DNA from: Duganella sp. OV510
Lineage (GTDB): Bacteria > Pseudomonadota > Gammaproteobacteria > Burkholderiales > Burkholderiaceae_D
Direction of reading: 5' to 3'
Assembly: GCF_900100205.1 (NCBI RefSeq)
Contig: NZ_FNEQ01000010.1
Location: 124,001-188,000 of the forward strand
Length of the DNA stretch: 64,000 bases
Below, one piece after another: positions 1 through 9,222 of this stretch. The position numbers were made by a program, and so were the translations under genes. How positions within the stretch are numbered: the first letter of the stretch is position 1; the number at the start of each line of letters is the position of its first letter. The notes beneath the pieces are model-generated. The model saw only the letters and a program-made list of their open reading frames with translations. It did not search any database and was not told where the DNA came from.

Positions 1-653
1 AGGCCGAAGCCGAACTGCGCGCGTATATCGCACAGACCGGCGGCCCTGGAGAGATCCCGCAGCCGCGCAAGCTGAGCTTCAATCCCGGCTACCGCGAGCG
101 CTTCTGGCAGCGCAACTGCGTGGCGATCGGCCTGTCGGCCGGCTTCATCGAACCGCTGGAGGCATCGGCGCTGGCCATCGTCGAGATGTCGGCCGCCATG
201 CTCAGCGACGACCTGCCGGCCACGCGCGAGGCGATGGACATCGTCGCCCGCCGCTTCAACGATGCCTTCCGCTACCGCTGGGAACGGGTGATCGATTTCC
301 TCAAGCTGCACTACGTGCTGAGCAAGCGGCGCGACACCGCCTACTGGCGCGACAACACCTCGGCGGTGCCGGAGCGGCTGGCCGAGCTGCTAACCTTGTG
401 GCAGCACCGGGCGCCGTCGCGCAGCGATTTTTACCGGCTGGAGGAAGTGTTCCCGCCAGCCAGCTATCAGTACATTTTGTACGGCATGGGCTTCCGCAGC
501 GATTTCAGCCGCGCGGCCCGGCCACAGGAGTCCGCCAGGGCCGACGCTTATTTCCAGCAAGCGGCGGCGCTGGCGCGCAAAATGCTGGGCGCGCTGCCTG
601 ACAACCGCGCGCTCATCCACCACATCAAGCTGCATGGCTTGCAAAAAATTTAG
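1..653 (+). CDS. Tryptophan halogenase family protein, 3' part only
   Basis: The reading frame is open from the left edge (codons from base 3) to TAG at 651-653, so the N-terminal FAD-binding part lies outside the window. The visible part contains the segment GLSAGFIEPLEASALA. It is equivalent to the GFLEPIEST block of the second halogenase at 2382-3896, the conserved flavin/active-site region of FAD-dependent tryptophan halogenases. The C-terminal helical part follows, with a WRDN/LTLW region typical of the family. It is followed after 17 bases by a SapC gene, the usual order in halogenase/SapC/cupin clusters downstream of TonB receptors. The substrate is unknown. Such clusters are thought to act in uptake or modification of imported compounds rather than true tryptophan chlorination. 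Confidence 0.85.
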   Translation, partial: AEAELRAYIAQTGGPGEIPQPRKLSFNPGYRERFWQRNCVAIGLSAGFIEPLEASALAIVEMSAAMLSDDLPATREAMDIVARRFNDAFRYRWERVIDFLKLHYVLSKRRDTAYWRDNTSAVPERLAELLTLWQHRAPSRSDFYRLEEVFPPASYQYILYGMGFRSDFSRAARPQESARADAYFQQAAALARKMLGALPDNRALIHHIKLHGLQKI

Positions 654-670
654 AGAGAAGAGAGAGACAC

Positions 671-1372
671 ATGCCTAGCCCGGTTTTACTGAACAACGTG
701 CAACACCACGATATGCGCATCATCACCCGCCACAGCGCGCAGCTGGGCGACAACGTGATGGCGGCCGCCACCTTCCCGTCCGAGTTCCGCGACATCCAGG
801 CCTGCTATCCGATCGTGTTCCGCAAGACCACCGACGGCCACGGCTTCGAGCCCCTGGCACTGTTCGGCTTCGAGGAAGGCCACAACCTGTTCCTCAACGG
901 CGACCGCTGGGAAGCGCCGTATATCCCGATGATGGTCGAGCGCCAGCCTTTCCTGATCGGCATCAACGGCGAGGAGCTGATGGTCAACGTCGATCTCGAC
1001 CACCCGCGTGTCAACCACACCGAGGGCGAGCAAGTGTTCAAGCCGCACGGCGGCCACACCGAGTATCTGGAGCGCGTCAATTCGCTGCTGTTCACCATCC
1101 ACCAGGGCATGCAAGAGTTGCCGGGCTTCCTGGCGGCGCTGCTGGAAAACGAATTGCTGGAAAGCTTCACGCTGGACGTGGAACTGAACGACGGTTCGCA
1201 GAACCGCATGATCGGTTTCTACACCATCAATGAAGACCGCCTGCAGGCGCTCAGCGGCGAAGCCATCGCCAAGCTGCACCAGGCCGGCTACCTGAAGCCG
1301 ATCTACCTGGTGATCGCCTCGCTGTCCAACTTCCGCCTGCTGATCGACCGCAAGAATGCCAGCCTCGCCTGA
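671..1372 (+). CDS. SapC family protein
   Basis: A 233-residue protein of the SapC-like family, named after an S-layer-associated protein of Campylobacter. Visible family features are the early RHSAQLGDN segment, the FPSEFRDIQACYPIVFRK block and a FEEGHNLFLN/W.A.YIP region. There is no signal peptide or membrane segment, so it is probably cytoplasmic. It lies between two halogenase-family genes and its last 17 bases overlap the start of the cupin gene, which indicates translational coupling in one operon. A purine-rich GAGAAGAGAGAG stretch precedes the ATG. The biochemical role of SapC in these clusters is not established. Confidence 0.82.
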   Translation: MPSPVLLNNVQHHDMRIITRHSAQLGDNVMAAATFPSEFRDIQACYPIVFRKTTDGHGFEPLALFGFEEGHNLFLNGDRWEAPYIPMMVERQPFLIGINGEELMVNVDLDHPRVNHTEGEQVFKPHGGHTEYLERVNSLLFTIHQGMQELPGFLAALLENELLESFTLDVELNDGSQNRMIGFYTINEDRLQALSGEAIAKLHQAGYLKPIYLVIASLSNFRLLIDRKNASLA

Positions 1373-2369
1373 AGCCATCCGCGAAATCAGCGGCCTTGGC
1401 CCGGCGGATCTCAGCGATGCGATCCTCACGGCCACGCAGCCCCTGGTGCTGCGCGGCCTGGCGGCCAGCTGGCCGATGGTGCAGGCGGCGCTGGCATCGG
1501 ACCGCGCCGGCTGCGACTACCTGCGCCGCCATTACCAGGGCGCGACGGTGGGCGCCATGCTGGGCGGCGCCGACGCCGGCGGCCGCTTCTTCTACAACGA
1601 ACAGATGGACGGCTTCAACTTCCAGCCGGTGCACGTCAAGCTGAGCGGCGTGCTGGACGAGATCGAAGCCAAGCGCGAGATGGACCCGGCGCCCACCATC
1701 TACGTCGGCTCGACCACCATCGACACCTGCCTGCCGGGCTTTCGCGCCGAGAACGATCTGATGCTGGGCGGACGCGACGCGCTGGCCAGCATCTGGATCG
1801 GCAACCGCACCCGCATCGCCGCCCATTACGACGTGCCGGACAATGTGGCGGTGGTGGCCGCCGGGCGACGGCGCTTCACGCTGTTCCCGCCGGAGCAGCT
1901 GCAAAACCTGTACATCGGCCCGCTGGATTTCAATCCGGCCGGCCAGGCCATCAGCCTGGTGGATTTCCAGCAGCCGGATTTCGACAAATTTCCGCGCTTT
2001 GCCGAAGCGCTGCGCCATGCGCAGGTCGCCGAGCTGGCGCCGGGCGACGCCATCTTCATCCCCAGCATGTGGTGGCATCACATTGAGGCGCTGTCGCCGT
2101 TCAATGTACTGGTGAATTACTGGTGGCGTTCCACCCCGGACTATGTCGACACGCCCACCGGTACGCTGATGGCGGCCTTCCTGACGCTGCGCGAGCTGCC
2201 CCCGGCACAGCGCAAGGCGTGGCAGGAAATCTTCCGCCATTACGTGTTTGAAGCCGACGCAGAAACGGCTGCCCATATCCCGCCGCATGCGCGCGGCGTG
2301 CTGTCGCCGCTGACGGCGGATGGCGCGCGCGCGCTGCGCGGGCAATTGCTGAAAAAATTGAATCGCTAA
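1356..2369 (+). CDS. Cupin-like (JmjC/FIH-type) Fe(II) oxygenase family protein
   Basis: A 337-residue cupin_8/JmjC-like protein. The putative metal triad is visible as HYD at residues 157-159 and a histidine at 241-242 in the MWWHH segment, with a GDAIFIPSMWWHH turn that is characteristic of the family. This pattern fits a 2-oxoglutarate and Fe(II)-dependent hydroxylase or demethylase-like fold; the substrate is unknown. The ATG at 1356 lies inside the SapC gene (17-base overlap), and the next halogenase begins 12 bases after its stop, so all three are one operon. Cupin genes of this type recur with SapC and tryptophan halogenase next to TonB receptors. Confidence 0.8.
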   Translation: MPASPEAIREISGLGPADLSDAILTATQPLVLRGLAASWPMVQAALASDRAGCDYLRRHYQGATVGAMLGGADAGGRFFYNEQMDGFNFQPVHVKLSGVLDEIEAKREMDPAPTIYVGSTTIDTCLPGFRAENDLMLGGRDALASIWIGNRTRIAAHYDVPDNVAVVAAGRRRFTLFPPEQLQNLYIGPLDFNPAGQAISLVDFQQPDFDKFPRFAEALRHAQVAELAPGDAIFIPSMWWHHIEALSPFNVLVNYWWRSTPDYVDTPTGTLMAAFLTLRELPPAQRKAWQEIFRHYVFEADAETAAHIPPHARGVLSPLTADGARALRGQLLKKLNR

Positions 2370-2381
2370 GGAGACTGCACC

Positions 2382-3896
2382 ATGCGTGACCCAAATAATC
2401 GTCAACCCGTGCGCCGCGTCGTCATCGTCGGCGGCGGCACCGCCGGCTGGATGGCTGCCGCCGGCATTGCCAAGGTGCTCGGCAAGCGGCTCGACATCAA
2501 GCTGATCGAGTCGGAGGAAATCGGCACCGTCGGCGTCGGCGAAGCCACCATTCCGACGCTGATCAACTTCCACAATGTGCTGGAGATTAACGAGCAGGAA
2601 TTCATGGCCGAAACGCAGGCCACCTTCAAGCTGGGCATCAGCTTTGAAAGCTGGCGCAACGTCAAGGAAGACTATATCCACTCGTTCGGCACCACCGGCG
2701 TCGATCACTGGACGGCCGGCTTCCAGCACTTCTGGCACAAGGGCGTCGAGCGCGGCCTGGCCGGCGACTATGGCGACTACTGCCTGGAGCTGAAGGCATC
2801 GCTGGAGCACCGCTTCGCCCACCTGCCGAATAACGGCATGAACTACGCCTACCACCTGGACGCGGGCCGTTATGCCAAGTACCTGCGCAAGCTGAGCGAG
2901 CCGCGCGGCGTGCAGCGCATCGAGGGCAAGATCGTCAGCTACAACAAGCATGACAACGGCGACGTGCGTTCGGTGGTACTTGCGTCCGGCCAGGAAATCG
3001 AGGGTGATCTGTTTATCGATTGCAGCGGCTTCCGTGGGCTGCTGATCGGCGAGGCGATGGACGAGCCACTGACCGACTGGTCGCAATGGCTGTTCTGCGA
3101 CCGCGCGATCGCCGTGCAGACCGAGGCGGTGGCCGACGCCGTACCGCTGACGCGCTCGATGGCGCACCAGGCCGGCTGGCAATGGCGCATACCGTTGCAA
3201 CACCGGGTCGGCAATGGCATCGTCTACTCCAGCCGCTATCTGGACGACGACGCGGCGCGCAAGCAGCTGCTGGCGAATGTGCAGGGACGCACGCTGATCG
3301 AGCCGCGCGTGATCAAGTTCAAGCCTTGCCAGCGCCATCTGACGTGGAAAGGCAATGTGGTGGCGATCGGCTTGTCGAGCGGCTTCCTGGAGCCGATCGA
3401 GTCGACCAGCATCCACCTGATCCAGCGCAGCGTGATCCGGCTGATGCAGATGTTCCCGTCGGACGGTATCCAGCAGGCCGATATCGACGAGTACAACGCC
3501 CAGTGCAATAGCGAGATCGAGCACATCCGCGATTTCATCATCCTGCACTATCACGCCAACAACCGCACCGACTCGCAGTTCTGGATCGACGCGCGCGAGA
3601 TGAGCATTCCAGCCTCGCTGCAGCACCGCATCGACCTGTTCCGCGAAACCGGCCGCGTGTTCCGCGTGCCAAACGAACTGTTTGCCGAAAACTCGTGGAT
3701 ACAGGTGATGCTGGGCCAGGGCATCATGCCGAAGTCGCACCACCAGACCGCCGACCTGATGGGCGACGAGGAACTGAAAGCCTTCCTCGGCAACATCAAA
3801 GGCCGCATCGACCGCACCGTGGTGCAACTGCCGACCCACCAGGCCTACGTGCAACGCTACTGCGGCCGCCCGGACGAGGGCATCAAGGCAGCTTAA
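2382..3896 (+). CDS. FAD-dependent tryptophan halogenase family protein
   Basis: A full-length 504-residue flavin-dependent halogenase-like protein. The dinucleotide-binding glycines are at residues 17-22 (GGGTAG). The conserved lysine that forms the haloamine in PrnA-like enzymes appears as K83 in TFKLGISF. The diagnostic WxWxIP motif is WQWRIP at 266-271, and the flavin-contact block GFLEPIEST follows. Every hallmark residue is therefore present, although members of this SapC-linked subfamily have mostly no demonstrated halogenation activity. The start ATG is preceded by AAGGAGA at proper spacing. It is the last gene of the cluster; a 9-bp inverted repeat follows the stop. Confidence 0.88.
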   Translation: MRDPNNRQPVRRVVIVGGGTAGWMAAAGIAKVLGKRLDIKLIESEEIGTVGVGEATIPTLINFHNVLEINEQEFMAETQATFKLGISFESWRNVKEDYIHSFGTTGVDHWTAGFQHFWHKGVERGLAGDYGDYCLELKASLEHRFAHLPNNGMNYAYHLDAGRYAKYLRKLSEPRGVQRIEGKIVSYNKHDNGDVRSVVLASGQEIEGDLFIDCSGFRGLLIGEAMDEPLTDWSQWLFCDRAIAVQTEAVADAVPLTRSMAHQAGWQWRIPLQHRVGNGIVYSSRYLDDDAARKQLLANVQGRTLIEPRVIKFKPCQRHLTWKGNVVAIGLSSGFLEPIESTSIHLIQRSVIRLMQMFPSDGIQQADIDEYNAQCNSEIEHIRDFIILHYHANNRTDSQFWIDAREMSIPASLQHRIDLFRETGRVFRVPNELFAENSWIQVMLGQGIMPKSHHQTADLMGDEELKAFLGNIKGRIDRTVVQLPTHQAYVQRYCGRPDEGIKAA

Positions 3897-3903
3897 CCCA
3901 GCG

Positions 3904-3930
3904 GGCGTGGCCATGTAACCGGGCCACGCC
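3904..3930 (+). terminator. Inverted repeat after halogenase operon
   Basis: GGCGTGGCC at 3904-3912 pairs perfectly with GGCCACGCC at 3922-3930 across a 9-base loop, immediately after the halogenase stop and touching the stop codon of the convergent AraC gene. There is no T-run on either side, so intrinsic termination would be weak. A bidirectional stabilising or Rho-assisted structure is equally possible. Confidence 0.45.
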
Positions 3931-4841
3931 TAAGTGAGCATGTCTGATCGCCACGCGGCTGGAGTAGCACCGATCATTTTGCGGAAGGTCCTGCCAAAAT
4001 GCACCGCGTCTGCGAAGCCGGTGGCTTCGGCAATATCTTCCAGGCCGCCATTGGTGTTCAATAGCAGATCCTTGGCCCGCTCGACGCGGGCCTGCAACTG
4101 CCACTGATACGGAGCCAGCCCGGTCGACGCCTTGAAAGCGCGGCAGTAGTGCGACTGCGACAAACCAGCCAGTTCCGCGAGCGCCACAAGCTCCACCCGC
4201 GCCGGCAACTTCGCTTCAAGATAGCTCATCGCATCCTTCAGCTGAATCGGCGACAGCCCACACTTGCTGCCTTTCTCCTCTTTGGGGCGCTCGAAGAGCA
4301 GTGATGCAATCGCTGCCGTCAACGAGTCGCCATACAGCTGCGCGGTGGGATCGGCACAGTGAATCGCGTCTGCCAGCAACCGGATCAACGTCCACAACCG
4401 GTCATCCGCGAAGCGCAACCGTGGCACGTCAATCAATCCGAGCGATTCAGACATTCCCAGACGCTCTTGAAGCAGGTGCCCGTTGAAGCTGATCGTCGCA
4501 CACTTGAGATAACTGGGTTCTGCCGCATGCCCCCACAGCTCCATCTGGGCCGGCACGAACCACATGGGCCGCGGCTTATAGGCATGAGGATTGGGAATAT
4601 GGGGCGCCGAACGCGGCTCGGCGTGATCCCGTCCCACCTCTTCAAGCTGGGCGCCAAGCCGGGTGGACATCTGGTTGCGCTCCAGTCGTACCAACACCCG
4701 TCCGGTGCAGCTGTATTCCACCAGATCGACATTCACACCATTCCAGCCCCGAGTGGAGGTCTTCAGCGTGGCCACATTCTCGGGAAGTTCGTTTGTGTGC
4801 ACCTGAGATCCTCTTTTCATTATGATAATGGATCGTATCAC
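3930..4841 (-). CDS. AraC family transcriptional regulator
   Basis: A 303-residue regulator. The C-terminal ~100 residues carry both helix-turn-helix motifs of AraC/XylS proteins: the first around LAELAGLSQSHYCRAFK and the second at IAEATGFADAVHFGRTFRK, followed by the closing GATPAAWR. The N-terminal ~180 residues form a sensor region without recognisable residues for a defined ligand. The gene faces the halogenase cluster tail to tail and is divergent from the LysR gene at 5021, so its target could be either or neither. The start is uncertain: an in-frame ATG at 4820 is an alternative and neither has a clear Shine-Dalgarno. A perfect 13-base inverted repeat (CATTAT-G-ATAATG, 4818-4830) overlaps the start region and could be an autoregulatory site. 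Confidence 0.85.
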   Translation of the reverse strand: MIRSIIIMKRGSQVHTNELPENVATLKTSTRGWNGVNVDLVEYSCTGRVLVRLERNQMSTRLGAQLEEVGRDHAEPRSAPHIPNPHAYKPRPMWFVPAQMELWGHAAEPSYLKCATISFNGHLLQERLGMSESLGLIDVPRLRFADDRLWTLIRLLADAIHCADPTAQLYGDSLTAAIASLLFERPKEEKGSKCGLSPIQLKDAMSYLEAKLPARVELVALAELAGLSQSHYCRAFKASTGLAPYQWQLQARVERAKDLLLNTNGGLEDIAEATGFADAVHFGRTFRKMIGATPAAWRSDMLT

Positions 4842-5020
4842 CGCAAGAATCGCTCCGGTAGTTGCATCGCCCGACTAACTGTGTGACAGCAATCGGAACG
4901 ATCTCGCCCGCACTGTTCCACTTCGCGTAACATGGCTGGACATAAATAGCACTAGCTGATCTGCGTCATGCGACGTTATCATTTTCTCTCGAAGACTCAG
5001 GCGAAACAGGGAGCGCTGTA

Positions 5021-5911
5021 TTGGACATCGAAGAATTGCGGACATTCGTGGAAGTGGCTGATGCCGGCGGCATCTCGGCTGCCGCGCTCCGGCTCGGTGT
5101 CGCCAAGTCGATCGTCAGTCGCCGGCTAACCCGGCTGGAACAGGACCTGGGTGTCCAGCTGCTTTCGCGCACCACGCGCGGCGCGGCGCTGACGGAAGCC
5201 GGCGCTACATTCCGCGACCATGCGGCCAGGGCCTGCGCCGAGGTCGACCAGGCAAGAGAAACCATCGCGCCTGCAGGCGAGCTGCGCGGCCGCCTGCGCA
5301 TTGCCGCGCCGCTGACCTTCGGCCCGACGCACTTCGCTCCTGTGCTCGCCGAGATGGCGCGCCGCCACCCGCAGCTGCAAATCCACACCTGCTATAGCGA
5401 CCATGTCATCAATCTTGTGACGGAAGGTTTTGATTGCGCGATACGCGTTGGCTATCTCCAGGACTCCAACCTGGTTGCCAGATACGTGGGACCGGTTTAC
5501 GCATCCACCGTTGCGAGTCCGGAATATATCAAGGCACACGGGGCGCCCACGACACCAGAAGAACTCCTCGCCCACCAGGCGCTTATGCAGGGCACGGAAT
5601 CCTGGTACTTCCTGGATGGCGATGACACAATATCGGTACGCCCTCAAGGCCGCTTCAAGGCCGATAACGGCGCGGCACTGGTGGCCGCAGCAGTCGCCGG
5701 CCTTGGCGTCGGCCACCTTCCCGACATCATCATCCGGGAACATTTAAGCTCTGGCGCTCTCATCCCTGTCATGACGCGTTATCCGGTAGCGCCGGCCGCC
5801 GCATACGTTGTCCGACCACCCGGCCAGCATCCCGCAAAGAAGGTGCGCATCCTGGCCGAATTGCTGATCGAGTATTTCGATACCATGCCTTCCATTGCAA
5901 GACATCCATAG
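5021..5911 (+). CDS. LysR family transcriptional regulator
   Basis: A 296-residue LysR-type regulator. The N-terminal winged helix-turn-helix is seen in residues 1-60 (MDIEELRTFVEVADAGGISAA then SIVSRRLTRLEQDLG). A periplasmic-binding-protein-like effector domain with GRLRIAAPLTFGP follows. The best start is a TTG at 5021, because it gives the usual LysR N-terminus and is preceded by a CAGGGAG ribosome binding site. It lies upstream of, and in the same direction as, the amidohydrolase/porin/LuxR genes, with 116 bases between them, so it is a plausible but unproven regulator of that unit. A short CGCTC-GCAT-GAGCG hairpin follows its stop at 5912-5925. Confidence 0.88.
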   Translation: MDIEELRTFVEVADAGGISAAALRLGVAKSIVSRRLTRLEQDLGVQLLSRTTRGAALTEAGATFRDHAARACAEVDQARETIAPAGELRGRLRIAAPLTFGPTHFAPVLAEMARRHPQLQIHTCYSDHVINLVTEGFDCAIRVGYLQDSNLVARYVGPVYASTVASPEYIKAHGAPTTPEELLAHQALMQGTESWYFLDGDDTISVRPQGRFKADNGAALVAAAVAGLGVGHLPDIIIREHLSSGALIPVMTRYPVAPAAAYVVRPPGQHPAKKVRILAELLIEYFDTMPSIARHP

Positions 5912-6027
5912 CGCTCGCATGAGCGAATCGTACTGTCGCCAGCAAGAACGATCAGTGACTGTCCCTGCCCCGATAGGTAGCATTCCCCACGCACTCATGT
6001 GCTCTTTTAACTCCATCAAAAAGGGGA

Positions 6028-7842
6028 ATGGCATTGAAGTTGATATTACTGATCGGACTCATGGTGATGAATGGCTTGAGCAACGCTCAGGCACAGGCCA
6101 GTCAAGAAGTGGCAGGCGCCGACCTGATTGTTCACAACGCCAAAATCTATACCGGCAATTCCGCGCAACCGTCGGCGTCCGCGCTGGCTGTCAAGAACGG
6201 CCGCATCTACTCGGTGGGTACAGATGCCGAGGTGCTGGGCTTGAAGAATGCCAAGACCAGAGTCATCGACTCCGGTGGCCGGCGGTTGATCCCTGGCATC
6301 ATTGACGCACACACCCACGTACTCAACGAGGGCGGCTACAACTACACGCTGCGATGGGACGGCGTGCCAACGCTGCGCCGGGCGCTGGCCATGCTGAGCG
6401 AACAAGCCAAACGCACGCCGGAAGGACAGTGGGTGAAGGTGGTCGGCGGCTGGTCCCCATACCAGTTCGAGGAAAACCGCTTCCCGACCATGGACGAACT
6501 CCGCAAAGCCGTTCCCAATCGCCCGCTATTCGTGCAGTATGCCTACAACCGTGCCTTCATGAACCAGCAGGCGATGGATGCCCTCGGCGTCGGCACCGAC
6601 AAGTTTCCCAAGCTGCCGGGCACCGAGCTGGAGAAGGACGCGCAAGGCAAATACACCGGCGTGGTCCATGGCTACACGTTCATGTTCATCGCCATCGAGA
6701 CCATGGTGCCGCAGCTCTCCTTCGACGAAGAGGTAAGCTCGCTGGTGCAGACGGTCCACACGCTCAATCGTGTCGGCGTCACCTCCATCGTTGATGCGGG
6801 CACCGGCTTCCGTGGCTACCCCAAGGCCCAGCGCACCGTCGATGTCCTCGCGCGCGACAACCGGCTCAACATACGCATGCCTTTCGTGGATATCCAGTTT
6901 GGTGAAGGTGCGGGCTTCAACATGGTGGACGCGCAGATTACGGCGGTCACCAGGACAGCGCCGATCAGCCCAGGCCACAACCTGCACCCGCAGCTGGCGC
7001 ACGGTCATGTCTACCGTGGCGCCGGTGAACTGCTGGCGGCCGAAGTCCACGATCACGAGAACTTCGACCGCCCAGCCATCATCATCGAGCCGGACAAGAT
7101 GCGGGAACTGGTGGAGCGCGATATCTCCAAGCTGGTCCAGCGGCGCATTCCTTTCCGCGAACACATCAGCTACAACGAGAACATCACGCCTTTCCTCGAT
7201 GCGCTTGAGAAGCTGAACCAGAAGACGCCGCTCGACGGCCTGCGCTGGAGCCTCGAACACGCCGAAACCATCAGTCCCGCGAACATCGCCAGGGTCAAGG
7301 CGCTGGGTGGCGGCATCGCGCTGGACACCAAGATGGCGCTGCACGGCGATGGCTTCATCAAGACCCACGGCCGCGACCAGGCTTTGCTGACCCCGCGCCT
7401 GCGCGAACTGGTCGACAGCGGCATCCCGCTGGCCATGACCACCGACGCTTTCCGGGCGGCCTCGTTCAACCCATGGGTCGGCATCAGCTGGATGGTGACT
7501 GGCCAGTCGATCGCCGGCACCGAAGTGCTGGCCAAAGACAATCGACTGACACGCGCCGAAGCACTGGGACTGTTCACCCGCACACCAGCGTGGTTCATGC
7601 AGGCGGAATCGGAGCTGGGCATGATCGCCCCTGGCTACCTGGCCGACTTCGTGCTGCTGGACCGGGATTACTTCGCGGTGCCCGAGTCCGAGATCAAATC
7701 CATGGCGTCGGTGCTGAGCGTCATGGATGGCCGGGTGGTGTACGGCGCGCAGCAGTACCAGGCGCTGTCGCCGGTATTGCCTGAGATCCTGCCTGCCTGG
7801 TCGCCGATCAAACATTTCGGCGGCTATTACCAAGCCCGGTGA
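6028..7842 (+). CDS. Exported amidohydrolase (YtcJ-like, amidohydrolase 3 family)
   Basis: A 604-residue metal-dependent amidohydrolase. A signal peptide is visible (MALKLILLIGLMVMNGLSNA, cleaved around AQA), so it should act in the periplasm. The N-terminal composite domain begins ADLIVHNAKIYTGN. The first metal motif is HTH in IPGIIDAHTHVLNEGG, and later histidines and the TTDAFRAASFNPW segment match the Amidohydro_3 pattern. The length is close to the 550-600 residues usual for YtcJ-like enzymes. The ATG follows AAAGGGGA. Its stop overlaps the start of the outer-membrane barrel gene by four bases, suggesting that the barrel admits the enzyme's substrate, perhaps an N-acyl or cyclic amide. 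The substrate is unknown. Confidence 0.85.
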   Translation: MALKLILLIGLMVMNGLSNAQAQASQEVAGADLIVHNAKIYTGNSAQPSASALAVKNGRIYSVGTDAEVLGLKNAKTRVIDSGGRRLIPGIIDAHTHVLNEGGYNYTLRWDGVPTLRRALAMLSEQAKRTPEGQWVKVVGGWSPYQFEENRFPTMDELRKAVPNRPLFVQYAYNRAFMNQQAMDALGVGTDKFPKLPGTELEKDAQGKYTGVVHGYTFMFIAIETMVPQLSFDEEVSSLVQTVHTLNRVGVTSIVDAGTGFRGYPKAQRTVDVLARDNRLNIRMPFVDIQFGEGAGFNMVDAQITAVTRTAPISPGHNLHPQLAHGHVYRGAGELLAAEVHDHENFDRPAIIIEPDKMRELVERDISKLVQRRIPFREHISYNENITPFLDALEKLNQKTPLDGLRWSLEHAETISPANIARVKALGGGIALDTKMALHGDGFIKTHGRDQALLTPRLRELVDSGIPLAMTTDAFRAASFNPWVGISWMVTGQSIAGTEVLAKDNRLTRAEALGLFTRTPAWFMQAESELGMIAPGYLADFVLLDRDYFAVPESEIKSMASVLSVMDGRVVYGAQQYQALSPVLPEILPAWSPIKHFGGYYQAR

Positions 7843-9200
7843 ACAGCAATACAGAAGTGCTGGTTCACCGTATTGTGCTCGCCACCTCGCTGTTGCTGGC
7901 GAGCGATGTCGCGCTGGCGCAGTTTCGTCCCTTGCGATTCGACGACGACTTCAGCGCCCAGCGCGACCTCGGCGCATGCTGGAAGGACTGTCCGATCGCC
8001 GAACAAGTTCGTCTGAGTATCGGCGGCGACCTGCGCCTGCGCTATGAGCATGCCGGCAATCCACGCTACGGCCTGGAGCGCCAGGACCGTTGGGGTGTAT
8101 TGATGCAGCGCGCTTCCGTCTTTGCGGACCTGCGCCTGGGCGAGCACTGGCGCGGCTTCGCCCAGCTGGCCAGCTCATTCACCAATGGCCGCGCTGCGGG
8201 GCCATCACCGGTGGATGAAAACCGGCTTGATCCCAGCAACCTGTTTGTCGAATGGCGATCGGCGCGCGATGGTGACGGCAGCATGGGCGTGCGGGTCGGC
8301 ATCCAGGAACTGCAATTCGGATCGGGACGCAGCATTGACGCCCGCGAGGGCCCGAACGTGCGGCGCAGCTTCGACGCCGTCCGCCTCTATCTGACCCAAG
8401 GCGCCTGGCGTGTCGATGCCTTCGCTGCGGCGCCGCGACAGAACCGTCCGGGTAGCGTGGATGATGCCCGCTCGCAAACGCAGCGGTTACAGGGCATTTA
8501 CGCGACCCGCTCCGGCGACATCACTTCGTTGGACGTCTACGCGCTGTATTACGACGATACCGTTGGCCGCTACGCTCAGGGCTCGGCGCACGAACGCCGC
8601 TGGTCGCTTGGTACCCGCGTGTTCGGCAACCGCAAAGCCTGGGACTGGAACTGGGAATTCGCCGTGCAGGGCGGACACTTCGGCGATGCCGGTATCCGCG
8701 CCTGGTCGCTCGCCACGGAGACCGGCTACACGTTTGATCACGTGCCCGGCCAGCCGAGGGCGGCACTGCTGCTTGCCATTGCCAGCGGTGACAAGGACCC
8801 GGAAGACCATCGCCTCGGCACCCTCAATCCGCTCTACCCGCGCGGTAACTATTTTGGTGACGAGGCGACGCTCGGTCCACGCAACTTCGCCAATATCCAC
8901 CCTGCGATGAGCATGCAGCTCGCGCCTCGGGTCCAGCTGAACGCCAGCCTCGATTTTTTCTGGCGTCACAGCACACGCGACGGCGTGTATGCCCCCAACG
9001 GCACGCTGATCCGGGCCGCTGGTAATAGTCGCGCCCGCTACGTGGCGACCATCGCATCGCTCGGCACCACCTGGACATTGACGCCGGGCTGGTCGTCGAC
9101 CGCAGTGATCGCCTACGGACAGCCTGGCGCGTTCCTGCGCGAGACCGGCGCCAACGATGCGCTGAGCTTCGTCAGCCTGAGTGCGCAGTACCGCTTCTGA
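7839..9200 (+). CDS. Alginate-export-family outer membrane beta-barrel
   Basis: A 453-residue outer membrane protein starting with GTG at 7839, inside the stop of the amidohydrolase gene (GTGA overlap). The signal peptide ends at ALA before QFRPLRFDDDF. The body shows the alternating pattern of an 18-stranded alginate_exp/AlgE-like barrel, with SIGGDLRLRYEHAGN, GVLMQRASVFADLRLG and VRVGIQELQFGSGR blocks, and it ends in SAQYRF, the aromatic C-terminus recognised by the BAM complex. Similar proteins serve as diffusion channels for carbohydrate or aromatic anions. It likely supplies the co-encoded amidohydrolase. Confidence 0.82.
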   Translation: MNSNTEVLVHRIVLATSLLLASDVALAQFRPLRFDDDFSAQRDLGACWKDCPIAEQVRLSIGGDLRLRYEHAGNPRYGLERQDRWGVLMQRASVFADLRLGEHWRGFAQLASSFTNGRAAGPSPVDENRLDPSNLFVEWRSARDGDGSMGVRVGIQELQFGSGRSIDAREGPNVRRSFDAVRLYLTQGAWRVDAFAAAPRQNRPGSVDDARSQTQRLQGIYATRSGDITSLDVYALYYDDTVGRYAQGSAHERRWSLGTRVFGNRKAWDWNWEFAVQGGHFGDAGIRAWSLATETGYTFDHVPGQPRAALLLAIASGDKDPEDHRLGTLNPLYPRGNYFGDEATLGPRNFANIHPAMSMQLAPRVQLNASLDFFWRHSTRDGVYAPNGTLIRAAGNSRARYVATIASLGTTWTLTPGWSSTAVIAYGQPGAFLRETGANDALSFVSLSAQYRF

Positions 9201-9222
9201 TAACCATATAAAGGAAAACCGA

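Noticed and set aside
1251..3914. Very long minus-strand ORF of 887 codons opposite the cupin and halogenase genes
   Set aside because: Antisense shadow of GC-rich coding sequence; the plus-strand genes have clear motifs and ribosome sites, the shadow product has low-complexity Ala/Val/Arg/Asp composition and no motif.
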